A stretch of 64,000 nt of DNA, from the NCBI RefSeq assembly GCF_002259645.1, contig NZ_MWWV01000009.1, positions 124,001-188,000 on the forward strand, in the 5' to 3' direction. Within the stretch, counting starts at the first letter, position 1, and each line of letters opens with the position of its first letter. Source of the DNA: Bifidobacterium tissieri. Lineage in GTDB: Bacteria > Actinomycetota > Actinomycetes > Actinomycetales > Bifidobacteriaceae. Below are positions 19,018 to 27,548 of the stretch, in pieces. A program made the position numbers and the translations under genes. Under the pieces are notes generated by a model that saw nothing but the letters and a program-made list of their open reading frames with translations, did no database searches and had not been told where the DNA came from.

Positions 19018-19059
19018 CGATGATCCCGTGGCGGCTGACAAACCGTCACGGGATCATTG
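19018..19059 (+). terminator. Hairpin after polysaccharide deacetylase
   Basis: Arms ATGATCCCGTG and CACGGGATCAT pair around a loop that itself contains CGG/CCG. There is no T-run, so it may terminate convergent transcripts weakly or protect the mRNA end. Confidence 0.6.
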
Positions 19060-19069
19060 CGTACAAACC

Positions 19070-19133
19070 CACTGCAGGAACACTGCAGGAATACTCACTA
19101 CAGGAACACTACTGCCCGCTACTGCAGGAACAC
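19070..19133. repeat. ACTGCAGGAACAC repeat cluster
   Basis: Four to five related copies of ACTGCAGGAACAC occur before and across the 3' end of the phosphatase gene. The last copy encodes its C-terminal residues, so the repeat may have spread from the gene end. Confidence 0.55.
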
Positions 19134-19913
19134 CTCACGCAGATGTTCGGCCACATATGCGTTGCCGGCAACAATGCTGGTGTGCATGGCGCTGCCGAGA
19201 TCGCCGCCCTGCCAGTCGGTCACCACGCCCCCGGCCTCGGTGACGAGCAGACGTCCGGCCGCGTGGTCCCACAACTTCACATCGCGTTCGAGGAATCCGT
19301 CAAGACGGCCGGCGGCCACCCATGCCAGATCGAGGGATGCGGAACCGCTGCGACGAATATCGGCGCAGTTCTCGAACACCTTGCCGAACATGTTGAACTG
19401 CGCGGCGGCCGTCGTGCGGTTGATGCCCTTGTGTGAGGTTCCCAGACCGATCAGCGCCATGCCAAGATCGGCCACCATGCTCACATGGATCGGCTTGCCG
19501 TTGAGGAATGCGCCCTTGCCGAGTTCGGCGGTGAACATCTCATCCAGATACGGCTGGTAGACCATCGCCTTGATCACCGTACCGCCGTCAAGCAGTGCGA
19601 GCGCGATCGCGCTGTGATGCATGTGATGAATCAGATTCGTGGTGCCGTCCACTGGGTCGAGCGCCCAGACCAGACCGTTGAAATCGGCATGCGGATCGTC
19701 GTCTTCCTCACCGGTGAATTGGATCTCCGGATAGTGCTTCGCCAGTTCGCCCTTGATGTAGGCCTGAATGGAGGAATCGACCTCCGTCACGTAATCCGCC
19801 GGTCCTTTGAGTCGAATACGATGTACCGCCACCGCGTCGAACATGTACCGTCGTGATGCCTCCCGGACGACCTCGTCCAGTATCGTCATATCGACTTGTT
19901 GTGCACTCGTCAT
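19119..19913 (-). CDS. Inositol monophosphatase family phosphatase
   Basis: This 264-residue enzyme has the FIG-superfamily metal-binding motifs: the Glu pair in FTGEEDDDP, DPVDGTTN in VWALDPVDGTTNLIH, and the late Asp in VKLWDHAAGRLLVTEAGG. Members dephosphorylate inositol phosphate, fructose bisphosphate, histidinol phosphate or related sugars with magnesium; the exact substrate cannot be read off. The ATG at 19913 has GGAGG six bases upstream, better than a TTG four codons earlier. It stands alone, convergent with the deacetylase gene. Confidence 0.92.
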   Translation of the reverse strand: MTSAQQVDMTILDEVVREASRRYMFDAVAVHRIRLKGPADYVTEVDSSIQAYIKGELAKHYPEIQFTGEEDDDPHADFNGLVWALDPVDGTTNLIHHMHHSAIALALLDGGTVIKAMVYQPYLDEMFTAELGKGAFLNGKPIHVSMVADLGMALIGLGTSHKGINRTTAAAQFNMFGKVFENCADIRRSGSASLDLAWVAAGRLDGFLERDVKLWDHAAGRLLVTEAGGVVTDWQGGDLGSAMHTSIVAGNAYVAEHLREVFLQ

Positions 19914-20244
19914 TAAGTCCTCCAATTGTCGTCTCCATCATCATGACTGACCATGCACTGCCATGCGCCGTCGTGCCATCGTTTGCTTGGACGAACAATC
20001 CCATCCATTTTCCATCCGTTATACCCAGCGAATATGCCATGCCTGTACATTGAAACCTACGAATAGGCCAATAACGAACAAAATGTGCACAAACAAACGG
20101 CATGATCACGTTCACGTGTGCGGAAGTCAAGTACCGCAAGCGTTTGCACCGATTATTCGCTTCGTTCGTTCATGGAAATCAGTCGGGCACGGAATGGGAT
20201 CGCCATGAACTCCGCCGTGGGCTCACCCTAGGCCAGCCATGGGG
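19914..20244. promoter_or_regulatory. Intergenic, phosphatase promoter
   Basis: This 331-bp stretch between the phosphatase start and the cutinase stop must hold the phosphatase promoter. It includes AT-rich blocks around 20000-20090. I recognise no operator, RNA or small gene in it. Confidence 0.4.
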
Positions 20245-21108
20245 TCACAGCCCAGAAGTATGAATCCGGGAGGTCACGAAGTCGACGCCCTGCTCGCGAG
20301 TTCCGTCGGAGAAATAACTGCGATGCCCCTCCTCCACACCGCCCTGCTGACAGATGATATCGTTCGCCGCGCAGTAGTCCACGATCCGTCCGTCACGCGC
20401 ATAACCGGACAGGGCCGTAACGTCACGCGGGGCGAGCATGCCGTTCTTCGCAGGGTCGAATCCGCCGGCATTATAGGTTGCCTTGCCGTTGAACCGCGGA
20501 TCACCGTACATCACCACGGCGAGCACATTCCGGGATGCCGTCTCAGGAATCCGGTCCTGGGTTCCGTTGGTATTCAGCCGATATTGCGGATCGGACAGCG
20601 CATCGCCCACTACGGCGGCACCCTGGGAGAACCCAAGCAGCACGGTTTTCTGCATGGGACACTGCTGTGCGCCACCACCCAGCATGGCGACGAGCGCGGT
20701 CACGCCATCGTTCACACTGTTCAAGTCGAACGTGGCCGGATAGTCGAGCGATGTGGTCTGCACCTTGCCGGGGAACGCATCGGCGATGGCGGAGGCCACC
20801 GGGTTGAGCAGTCCGTCATCCACGCTTTCGCCGGTGCCACGCGCGATGATGACGCGAACGGACTTAGTCGAATCGCAACCGGAATCACCCCAGTTGCGGT
20901 TGTCTGCGGTGTTGTTGCCTGGTACGCCAGTGGAAGACGGCTGCGGAGACGGCGATGTCGACGCGGTCGCAGTCGCGGTCGGAGCGGGACTCGCAGCATC
21001 TCCCCCGTCGTCCATTCCACATGCGGCCAACGGCAGGATCGACGCCACCAGAATCATCGCCGACACCACACGCGTCATATCCCGTAGCCGTGTGCAGACT
21101 TTCCCCAT
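20245..21108 (-). CDS. Cutinase-family lipoprotein esterase
   Basis: The 287-residue protein has a lipoprotein signal peptide ending at the lipobox SILPLAAC, then a Ser/Pro/Thr-rich linker. The cutinase domain begins at VRVIIARGTGESVDDG and has the nucleophile elbow VLLGFSQGAAVV. The disulfide-type Cys residues and a late Asp region (RIVDYCAANDIICQQGG) precede the catalytic His, likely in EEGHRSYFSDGTREQG. It should be an extracellular serine esterase anchored to the membrane, acting on acyl or acetyl esters; the natural substrate is unknown. The start at 21108 is seven bases after GAGG; an ATG two codons earlier is in frame. Confidence 0.9.
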   Translation of the reverse strand: MGKVCTRLRDMTRVVSAMILVASILPLAACGMDDGGDAASPAPTATATASTSPSPQPSSTGVPGNNTADNRNWGDSGCDSTKSVRVIIARGTGESVDDGLLNPVASAIADAFPGKVQTTSLDYPATFDLNSVNDGVTALVAMLGGGAQQCPMQKTVLLGFSQGAAVVGDALSDPQYRLNTNGTQDRIPETASRNVLAVVMYGDPRFNGKATYNAGGFDPAKNGMLAPRDVTALSGYARDGRIVDYCAANDIICQQGGVEEGHRSYFSDGTREQGVDFVTSRIHTSGL

Positions 21109-21216
21109 TCGCATACCTCGACCTTACCGCGGCCGCCGGTTGTCGCCACCGGATCGTTTGGCATCGGAACAGTGGCATGCCGGCCATGACACTTATACAT
21201 CATCTGAAATAGCAGA

Positions 21217-21240
21217 AAACCGTTGGTTTCCCAACGGTTT
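21217..21240 (-). terminator. Terminator of tRNA-Gly
   Basis: AAACCGTTGG-GAAA-CCAACGGTTT on the minus strand, followed by TCTGCTATTT, lies just after the tRNA gene. Confidence 0.75.
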
Positions 21241-21244
21241 CTCA

Positions 21245-21318
21245 TGGAGCGGATGACGGGAGTCGAACCCGCCTTTAGAGCTTGGGAAGCTCTCGTTCTA
21301 CCGATGAACTACATCCGC
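21245..21318 (-). tRNA. tRNA-Gly (anticodon CCC)
   Basis: On the minus strand the acceptor arms GCGGATG and CATCCGC pair. The T arm carries GGTTCGACTCC and the anticodon stem AGAGC/GCTCT frames the loop TTCCCAA, giving anticodon CCC for GGG codons. The discriminator is T and a CCA end is encoded. A terminator follows. Confidence 0.95.
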
Positions 21319-21419
21319 GAAAGGTGCGTCTTGTGGACGCGAGGATTCAGTCTAGCACGCAATCTCCGCGGCCCAAAGCAATCCGTCCGAATTCATGGAC
21401 CGCGCGATGCGATCCCCGC

Positions 21420-22349
21420 CTACCGCAGTGAAATACGCTGCCCGGGAACGGCACCCGCGGCACGCAGCTCACGACTCATCTGCATCAGACGCGCGATGCG
21501 CTCGCTGGTCGGCGGATGTGTGGAGAACAGACGGCTCAGGCCCTCCGCGGTAAACGGATTGGCGATCATCAGCGCGGACACGCTCTGCGTTCCGGCGGTC
21601 TGCGCCATGGGTGCCATCTGCACGCCCGACTCGATCTTGCTGAGTGCCGACGCCAGCGCCTCCGGGTCACCGGTGAGACGGCTGCCGTCCTCGTCCGCAT
21701 CGAATTCACGCGTGCGGCTGATGGCCATCTGAATCAGGGACGCGCCGATCGGCGCAAGGATCATGCTTATCAGCAGGCCGATGATGTTGCCGCCGCCTTC
21801 ACGCTCATCGTCGCTGCTGCTTCCGCCGAAATACATGAGCGAGTAGCCCAGATACGTGATCACCGTGCTCATGGCCGACGCGATCGCGCCGGTGAGAATA
21901 TCACGGTTGTACACGTGCATGAGCTCGTGGCCGAGCACGCCGCGAATCTCGCGCTCATTGAGCAGCTGCAGAATGCCCTGCGTGCAGCAGACTGCCGCAT
22001 GCCGTTCGTTACGGCCGGTGGCGAACGCGTTCGGGCTCATGGTGGGCGCGATGTAGATACGCGGCATGGGCTTGCCCGCGCGCGCGGACAGCTCCCGCAC
22101 GATGCGGTACAGTCCCGGTGCCTGCTGTTCGGAAACCCACTGGGCGCGCATCGACGCGATGGCGAGTTTGTCGGAGAACCAGTAGGACACGAACGTAGTG
22201 GCCAGGCCTATGCATATGAATAGGCCCAGCGTGCCTCGGCTACCGCCGGTCAGCCACCATATCAGCATGATGATGGCCCACATCAGCGCGAATAACAGCG
22301 TGGTTTTCAGGCCGTTGAAGTGACCACGCACGTGAATTTCACGGTCCAT
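21420..22349 (-). CDS. htpX: HtpX-type membrane zinc metalloprotease
   Basis: This 309-residue M48 protease has two N-terminal membrane helices, then PRIYIAPTMSPNAFATGRN. The zinc site is HELMHVYNRD near residue 145, with a third ligand in RTREFDADEDGS near residue 220. Two more hydrophobic segments lie between these motifs. HtpX degrades misfolded membrane proteins from the cytoplasmic side. I chose the ATG of MDREIHVRGHFNG; a TTG three codons earlier is open. No Shine-Dalgarno sequence is visible, so the mRNA may be nearly leaderless. Confidence 0.93.
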   Translation of the reverse strand: MDREIHVRGHFNGLKTTLLFALMWAIIMLIWWLTGGSRGTLGLFICIGLATTFVSYWFSDKLAIASMRAQWVSEQQAPGLYRIVRELSARAGKPMPRIYIAPTMSPNAFATGRNERHAAVCCTQGILQLLNEREIRGVLGHELMHVYNRDILTGAIASAMSTVITYLGYSLMYFGGSSSDDEREGGGNIIGLLISMILAPIGASLIQMAISRTREFDADEDGSRLTGDPEALASALSKIESGVQMAPMAQTAGTQSVSALMIANPFTAEGLSRLFSTHPPTSERIARLMQMSRELRAAGAVPGQRISLR

Positions 22350-22509
22350 GGGACTCAACGTAATTATTCAGACTGGATATTTGCTGAAGATTAGGGGGAA
22401 ACCGGGTGCAAACGTGTGTGATTGGCTCCGGATTGCCACGCGTCGGATTGGCCGCAGATCGTTTACAAATCGTTGCAGATCGTTGCGGATCGGCGCGGCT
22501 CAACACACG

Positions 22510-23586
22510 TCAGCCCAAGACCGGCTGCTCGTAGGTCATATGATCCTTGAGATAGCCGCGTGCGGTACGGGTCAGTTCCTCACGCAGATACTGCAGCGAG
22601 TCGCGCGTGTCGTTCACTCGCGTAAGGATGCCGATCTGACGACTGGCATCCGCATCGGCGATCGGGCAGGCCACAAGATCACTCTGCAGATGCAGACGGG
22701 TGTCGAGTGCGGGAACCAACGAAACACCCATGCCCATCTCCACCAGATTCTGCGTGGCCCAGTAGTCGTCGGTGGCATGATGGATGTCGGGCTTGAAACC
22801 GGCACGACTGGCGAGCTTGAGCAGATTCGCACGGCAGGTGGCACACCCGGCGATCCAATGCTCACCGCGCGCCGCAGTCAAATCCACCGGCTCATGATTC
22901 TTCTCATAGGCGCGGCCGATATCGCTGGTCTTGCGCACCAGCAGACGCAACGGGTCGACACCCAACGGTTCGAATTGCAGGGAATCGTCGATCTGCAGAA
23001 AATGCGGCAGCGTACCGTACCGGAAGATGATGGCCGCGTCGGCCTCGCCGCTGCTCACCTGTTCCACGGCCTGCGGCGGTTCCATCTGCGCAAGATTGAC
23101 CTCGAGTCGATGATGACGATGATCGTCGGGAGATGCACTGCCGGACGAAACGCTCCCGGATGCAGTGCCCGTCGGATTACCCAACGCAGCGCCGGACGGG
23201 TTCGTCTCTCCCGCTTCGTCGGCCTCGTTCGCCATGCTGATCTTGACCACGGTTTTCGCCACGATCGTGGAACAGATCGACGGCGGTGCGACGATGCGCA
23301 GATGTGCGAAATTGCCACGCTGATAGTCATTCAGTTGCAACTGCGCCTGGGCGAGCGAGTCAGCGATCGCTTCGCCATGACGGGCGAGCATGGCACCCAC
23401 CGGCGTGAGTTCCACACCGCGAACGGCACGCGTAACGAGCTGCATGCCGCATTGGGATTCGAGTTTCTTCACCTGCTGGCTGATGGCGGGCTGACTCCAA
23501 CCAAGCGCCTTCGCCGCAGCGGAAAATGACCCACACCGTGCGATCTGCCATAAGGTCACGAGCGATTGCGGGTTCAGTTCAGCCAT
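22510..23586 (-). CDS. LysR-family transcriptional regulator
   Basis: The start at 23586 (MAELNPQSL) gives 358 residues; an ATG at 23622 is in frame and adds 12. The N-terminal winged helix-turn-helix is standard: LVTLWQIARCGSFSAAAKAL, then GWSQPAISQQVKKLE. The effector domain follows but is interrupted near residues 120-165 by a Ser/Gly/Thr/Asp-rich insertion, between ISMANEADEAGE and DDHRHHRLEV, not usual for the family. Copy B of the two-palindrome element starts four bases before the upstream ATG, so its palindromes could be autoregulatory sites. The effector and targets are unknown. Confidence 0.9.
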   Translation of the reverse strand: MAELNPQSLVTLWQIARCGSFSAAAKALGWSQPAISQQVKKLESQCGMQLVTRAVRGVELTPVGAMLARHGEAIADSLAQAQLQLNDYQRGNFAHLRIVAPPSICSTIVAKTVVKISMANEADEAGETNPSGAALGNPTGTASGSVSSGSASPDDHRHHRLEVNLAQMEPPQAVEQVSSGEADAAIIFRYGTLPHFLQIDDSLQFEPLGVDPLRLLVRKTSDIGRAYEKNHEPVDLTAARGEHWIAGCATCRANLLKLASRAGFKPDIHHATDDYWATQNLVEMGMGVSLVPALDTRLHLQSDLVACPIADADASRQIGILTRVNDTRDSLQYLREELTRTARGYLKDHMTYEQPVLG

Positions 23587-23625
23587 GCCGCCCAGTCTAT
23601 CCAACCCCTGAGATTGCCCCATTCC

Positions 23626-23707
23626 TTAGTGTGATCACACTAAAAAATGCTGTTGTTGGAATTTCAACGTTTTTGAGGTGTTGTTCCTTAGTGTGAGCTC
23701 ACACTAA
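23626..23707. repeat. Two-palindrome element, copy B
   Basis: TTAGTGTGATCACACTAA (23626-23643) and TTAGTGTGAGCTCACACTAA (23688-23707) are separated by exactly 44 bp. GTTGGAATTTCAAC begins 12 positions after the first palindrome and is followed by GTTTTT. Palindrome identity and all three distances match copy A at 9843-9924. It lies just upstream of the LysR gene and downstream of the ferredoxin reductase. Confidence 0.85.
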
Positions 23708-23900
23708 GGAACGGTAGTGGTCATATTGTGGGACGGTGATCGTTGGATGAGATAGCCGGGTAGGGCGGTCAGGTTTGGCTGACTCAGGAACTCAGACAGA
23801 CTGCCCGAATCCAGCCAACCGACAAGACCGTCTAACCCGGCCGACCGGATCCGTGCAATCAGTCGCGGCCAATCAGTCCAGCGCAATCAGTCCAGTGTGA

Positions 23901-25343
23901 TCAGTCCAGCGCGAGCGCACGCATCTGATCCGGCTCGATGACCTTCTTGTGTTCACGGCCTTCCTTCGCGCCCTCAGCACGCTCGAATGCGTCGATCTTC
24001 TTCCATCCGGCGAAGTCGATCGGGCGAATGCCCTTGGACGCGAGCAGCTCGTCGATGGATTCGGGGTTGCGATCGGCGGCGAACAGACCGCGTTCCGGAG
24101 CGGCCGCAAAATCCTCGAGCATGTGGTTCACGATCATCAGCGCGTCGGACTTGGTGGAGCCGATCAGACCGACCGGTCCGCGCTTGGCCCAACCGGTGGC
24201 GTACAGACGCGGACGCACCTCGCCGCCGTCGGCCTCGGTTGTGATGCGGCCGTCGCCGTTCGCGTTGGCCAGGTGGGCACCCTTCTCGTCGTACGCAATG
24301 CCGGGCGCGGTGGCGGGCTTGTAGCCGATGGCGTGATACACGGCCTCCACCGGGTAGTCCTCGAACTCGCCGAGTCGGGTCATCTTGCCGTCGGCGCTCG
24401 TCTCGGTCTTCTCCACACGGATGGCCTTCACCTTGCCGTCCTCGCCGAGGATCTCGGTGGGCGCGGAGTTGAAGTGCAGATAGTACTTGCGGTCGGCGGG
24501 GTTGCCTTCGTAATCCACGTCGCCGTCGTCTTCCATGTCCTCGGCCATCTCACGTACGGTGAACAGCTCCTCGACCATCTGACGGGCGAGCTTGTCCTTA
24601 CCGGCCACCTCGATGGTCTCATCGTCCAGATCGAAGTCGTCCTCGTTGATGATCAGCTGCACGCCGGGCAGCTTCTCCATCTCACGCAGCTCCTGCACGC
24701 TGAACTTGGCCTGAGCCACGCCACGACGGATGAACAGGTGCAGCACCTTGGCCTTGTTCTTCTGGATGCCCTCGTACACGTTGTCGGGGATATCAGTCTT
24801 GGCCTTGAGATCGTCGGCGTTGCGCATGAGTTCGCGCGCCACGTCCATGGCCACGTTGCCGCCGCCGATCACGGCCACGTTCTCGGCCTCGAGCGGCCAT
24901 TCGCGAGCGCCCGTGGGGTAGCCGTCGTACCATTCGACGAACTTGGCGGCACCGTACACGCCGTCCAGATCCGCGCCGGGCAGGTTCAGCGGCTTGTCCT
25001 TGACGGCACCGGTGGCGAACAGCACGGCGTCGTAGCGCTCGAGCAGTTCGTCGATCGTCACGTCCTTGCCGAATTCCACGTCGCAGTACAGGTGGATGTT
25101 CGGATTGTCGAGCGTCTTCTCAAGCGCGCCGGCGATGAACTTGATGGAGGGATGGTCGGGAGCCACGCCGTACCGGACCAGGCCGAACGGCACGGGGAGC
25201 TTCTCGAACAGGTCGATGCGCGCGGTGGACGGCAGTCCCAGTTCCTCGCTGCGCTTGGCGAGCTGCTTGAGCAGGATGTCGGAGGAGTACACGCCGGCCG
25301 GACCGGATCCGATCACGGCGATGCGAAGTTCATTGGTGTTCAT
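23901..25343 (-). CDS. Ferredoxin-NADP(+) reductase, FprA/adrenodoxin-reductase type
   Basis: This 480-residue flavoprotein starts with the FAD-binding LRIAVIGSGPAGVYSSDIL. The second dinucleotide site for NADP(H) is VAVIGGGNVAMDVARELM near residue 155. ARIDLFEKLPVPFGLVRYGVAPDHP and the C-terminal GWAKRGPVGLIGSTKSDA are marks of the FprA/adrenodoxin-reductase family. It passes electrons between NADPH and a small ferredoxin in the cytoplasm. A GTG four codons earlier (25355) is open; neither start has a clear ribosome site. It stands alone. Confidence 0.92.
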   Translation of the reverse strand: MNTNELRIAVIGSGPAGVYSSDILLKQLAKRSEELGLPSTARIDLFEKLPVPFGLVRYGVAPDHPSIKFIAGALEKTLDNPNIHLYCDVEFGKDVTIDELLERYDAVLFATGAVKDKPLNLPGADLDGVYGAAKFVEWYDGYPTGAREWPLEAENVAVIGGGNVAMDVARELMRNADDLKAKTDIPDNVYEGIQKNKAKVLHLFIRRGVAQAKFSVQELREMEKLPGVQLIINEDDFDLDDETIEVAGKDKLARQMVEELFTVREMAEDMEDDGDVDYEGNPADRKYYLHFNSAPTEILGEDGKVKAIRVEKTETSADGKMTRLGEFEDYPVEAVYHAIGYKPATAPGIAYDEKGAHLANANGDGRITTEADGGEVRPRLYATGWAKRGPVGLIGSTKSDALMIVNHMLEDFAAAPERGLFAADRNPESIDELLASKGIRPIDFAGWKKIDAFERAEGAKEGREHKKVIEPDQMRALALD

Positions 25344-25482
25344 AGTGTCAGTCACGCATTACAGGGTAACGCATTTCCGCCCTACGGAACAGAGGGAAAA
25401 TCGGCTTTCCGCTGCGGTCTCCACGGTTTCGGTGCAGGCCTGTCATGCATTTGGCACAAAACCGCACCGAGGAGGCTGGCGC

Positions 25483-25675
25483 ACTGCGGGTTCATCACGC
25501 CGCGCCGACGAACCCGCAGTATAGGCACGCGCCCACTGCGGGTCGGTCGCATCCCACGCATAGACCCGCAGTATAGGCACATCCACACTGCGGGTCGACT
25601 GCACCCCACCGACAAACCCGCAGTATGGCTACGTCCCACTGCGGGTTCATCACGCCCCACACAACGCCCATCACA
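25483..25675. repeat. Hairpin array 1 (ACTGCGGGT type, 52-bp period)
   Basis: Three complete 38-bp units start at 25483, 25535 and 25587, and a fourth left arm starts at 25638. Each unit has arms ACTGCGGGT(T/C) and (G/A)ACCCGCAGT around 18 variable bases. Linkers are 14 bp and begin ATAGGCA or ATGGCTA. The fourth unit lacks its right arm. The array lies upstream of the asparagine permease gene; similar units recur downstream of the asparaginase gene. Confidence 0.85.
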
Positions 25676-26018
25676 CCACGCCACACAACGCCCACCGCAC
25701 ACCACTCACGCCACGTTCCGCACACGCCGCACACCGTCGCACGCCCAGTCGTCCCCCGTCCACCGCGCGTCGCACACCCTGCCCACCCGCGCAGCACTAC
25801 CATGCTCAGCGTTAACTCAGTTGACCATCAAGCGTCATATTATGTTCACCGTTTACGCGGGCCGAGACGTTTCGTTCATTGCACACCGATCGACACACCG
25901 ATCGACACATGCCGATTGGCACACCGATTGGCACACAATTGGCACACACCGATCGACAGATGGCACAGATGACAACGTTCTGCACCCGCACTCCTATCCG
26001 TTCAACAAGGACAGAACC
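25676..26018 (+). promoter_or_regulatory. Leader and promoter region of permease-asparaginase operon
   Basis: C-rich, CACCGC-type sequence (25676-25800) changes to AT-richer DNA where the promoter probably lies. Repeated words CACACCGATCGACA and CACCGATTGGCACAC occur at 25887-25965, four copies or so, and may be operators. AAGGA precedes the start codon. Confidence 0.4.
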
Positions 26019-27539
26019 ATGAGTGAGAAGACAGAGAAAACAGGGACGGCCGGGTCCGCTTCCGGAAGTATGCCATCGCGCACCGTCACGCAGGACAAGA
26101 GCGACGCCGGCTACGCGAAGGAGCTCAAGCCCCGCCATATTCAGATGATCGCCATCGGCGGCTCGATCGGCACCGGCCTGTTCCTGGGTGCCGGCGGCCG
26201 TCTGGCACAGGGCGGCGCCGGGCTCACCATCGCCTATGCGATCTGCGGCATCTTTGCGTTTCTGATGGTGCGCGCGCTGGGCGAGCTGGCGATCCGCCGT
26301 CCGTCGTCGGGCGCGTTCGTCTCCTACGCCCGTGAGTTCCTGGGCGAGAAGGGCGCGTACGTGACCGGTTGGATGTTCTTCCTCGACTGGTCCACCACCG
26401 TGATGGCCGATATCACCGCCGTGGCCGTGTACTTCCACTACTGGAAGGCGTTCTCCGACGTTCCGCAGTGGCTGCTCGCGCTGGGCGCGCTGGCCCTCGT
26501 GTTCGTGCTCAACATGATGAGCGTGAAGATGTTCGGCGAGGCCGAGTTCTGGTTCGCTGCGATCAAGGTGTTCACGATCATCGCGTTCATGGTCATCGCC
26601 ATCTGGGCGATCGTCACCGGCGCTCCGGTGGGCGATGCGCACGCCGGCGTGGCCAACATCACCGAGCATGGCGGCTTCTTCCCGATGGGCATCGCGCCCG
26701 TGTTCGCCCTCACGCTGGGCGTGGTGTTCGCGTTCGGCGGCACCGAGATGGTCGGCGTGGCGGCCGGCGAAGCCAAGGAAGCCAAGGAGGTGCTGCCCAA
26801 GGCCATCAATTCGATGATCATCCGCATCTTCGTGTTCTACGTGGGTTCCGTGATCCTCATGTCGCTTGTGCTGCCGTACACCGCGTACTCCTCGAACGAG
26901 TCGCCGTTCGTCACGTTCTTCTCCGGCATCGGCATTCCGCACGCCGGCGACGTGATCCAGGTGGTCGTGCTCACGGCCGCGCTGTCGTCGCTGAACGCCG
27001 GTCTGTACGCCACGGGCCGCACGCTGCGCTCGATGGCCATCGCCGGTTCCGGCCCGAAGTTCGCCGCACGCATGAACAAGCATCACATTCCGTACGGCGG
27101 CATCATCATCACGTCCGCGCTGGGTCTGATCGGCGTGGTGCTCAACGCCGTGCTGCCGTCCGATGCGTTCGACATCATCATGAATCTGGCCGGTATCGGC
27201 ATCGCCGGCACGTGGGCGTCGATCCTCGTCACGCATCTGGCGTTCCTCAAGAAGGTCAAGGCCGGCGAGGAGACCCGACCGGATTATCGTATGCCCGGCG
27301 CGCCGTACACGAACTACGTTTCCCTGCTGTTCTTCGCGATCGTCGTGATCTCGAATCTGACGAGCGCGTCCGGTCGTTGGACGCTTGCCCTGTTCGTGGT
27401 CGTCGTGATCGCCATGATCATCGGATGGTTCTACGTGCGTGGTCGCATCGACGGCAATCTGATGGACGAGATGCTCGACGCCGACGCCGCGGATGCCGCC
27501 GATTCCACCAATTCCACCGAGAACGCCACCACGAAGTAA
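26019..27539 (+). CDS. Amino-acid permease, probably L-asparagine (AnsP-like)
   Basis: This 506-residue APC-family transporter has about 12 hydrophobic segments. The family entry motif is GGSIGTGLFLGAGGRLAQGG in helix 1, after the usual LKPRHIQMIAI amphipathic start. FGGTEMVGVAAGEAKE in the sixth segment is typical of the AnsP/GabP/AAP branch. A ribosome site AAGGA lies eight bases upstream of the ATG. The asparaginase gene starts nine bases after its stop, so asparagine is the likeliest substrate, by context. Both genes are enclosed by hairpin arrays. Confidence 0.92.
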   Translation: MSEKTEKTGTAGSASGSMPSRTVTQDKSDAGYAKELKPRHIQMIAIGGSIGTGLFLGAGGRLAQGGAGLTIAYAICGIFAFLMVRALGELAIRRPSSGAFVSYAREFLGEKGAYVTGWMFFLDWSTTVMADITAVAVYFHYWKAFSDVPQWLLALGALALVFVLNMMSVKMFGEAEFWFAAIKVFTIIAFMVIAIWAIVTGAPVGDAHAGVANITEHGGFFPMGIAPVFALTLGVVFAFGGTEMVGVAAGEAKEAKEVLPKAINSMIIRIFVFYVGSVILMSLVLPYTAYSSNESPFVTFFSGIGIPHAGDVIQVVVLTAALSSLNAGLYATGRTLRSMAIAGSGPKFAARMNKHHIPYGGIIITSALGLIGVVLNAVLPSDAFDIIMNLAGIGIAGTWASILVTHLAFLKKVKAGEETRPDYRMPGAPYTNYVSLLFFAIVVISNLTSASGRWTLALFVVVVIAMIIGWFYVRGRIDGNLMDEMLDADAADAADSTNSTENATTK

Positions 27540-27548
27540 GGATCAGCC

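Noticed and set aside
23949-25948. Long rightward frame opposite the ferredoxin reductase (first 690 codons of a 1196-codon frame)
   Set aside because: It is antisense to a clear flavoprotein gene and only its last part, from 26019, is a real gene (the permease).
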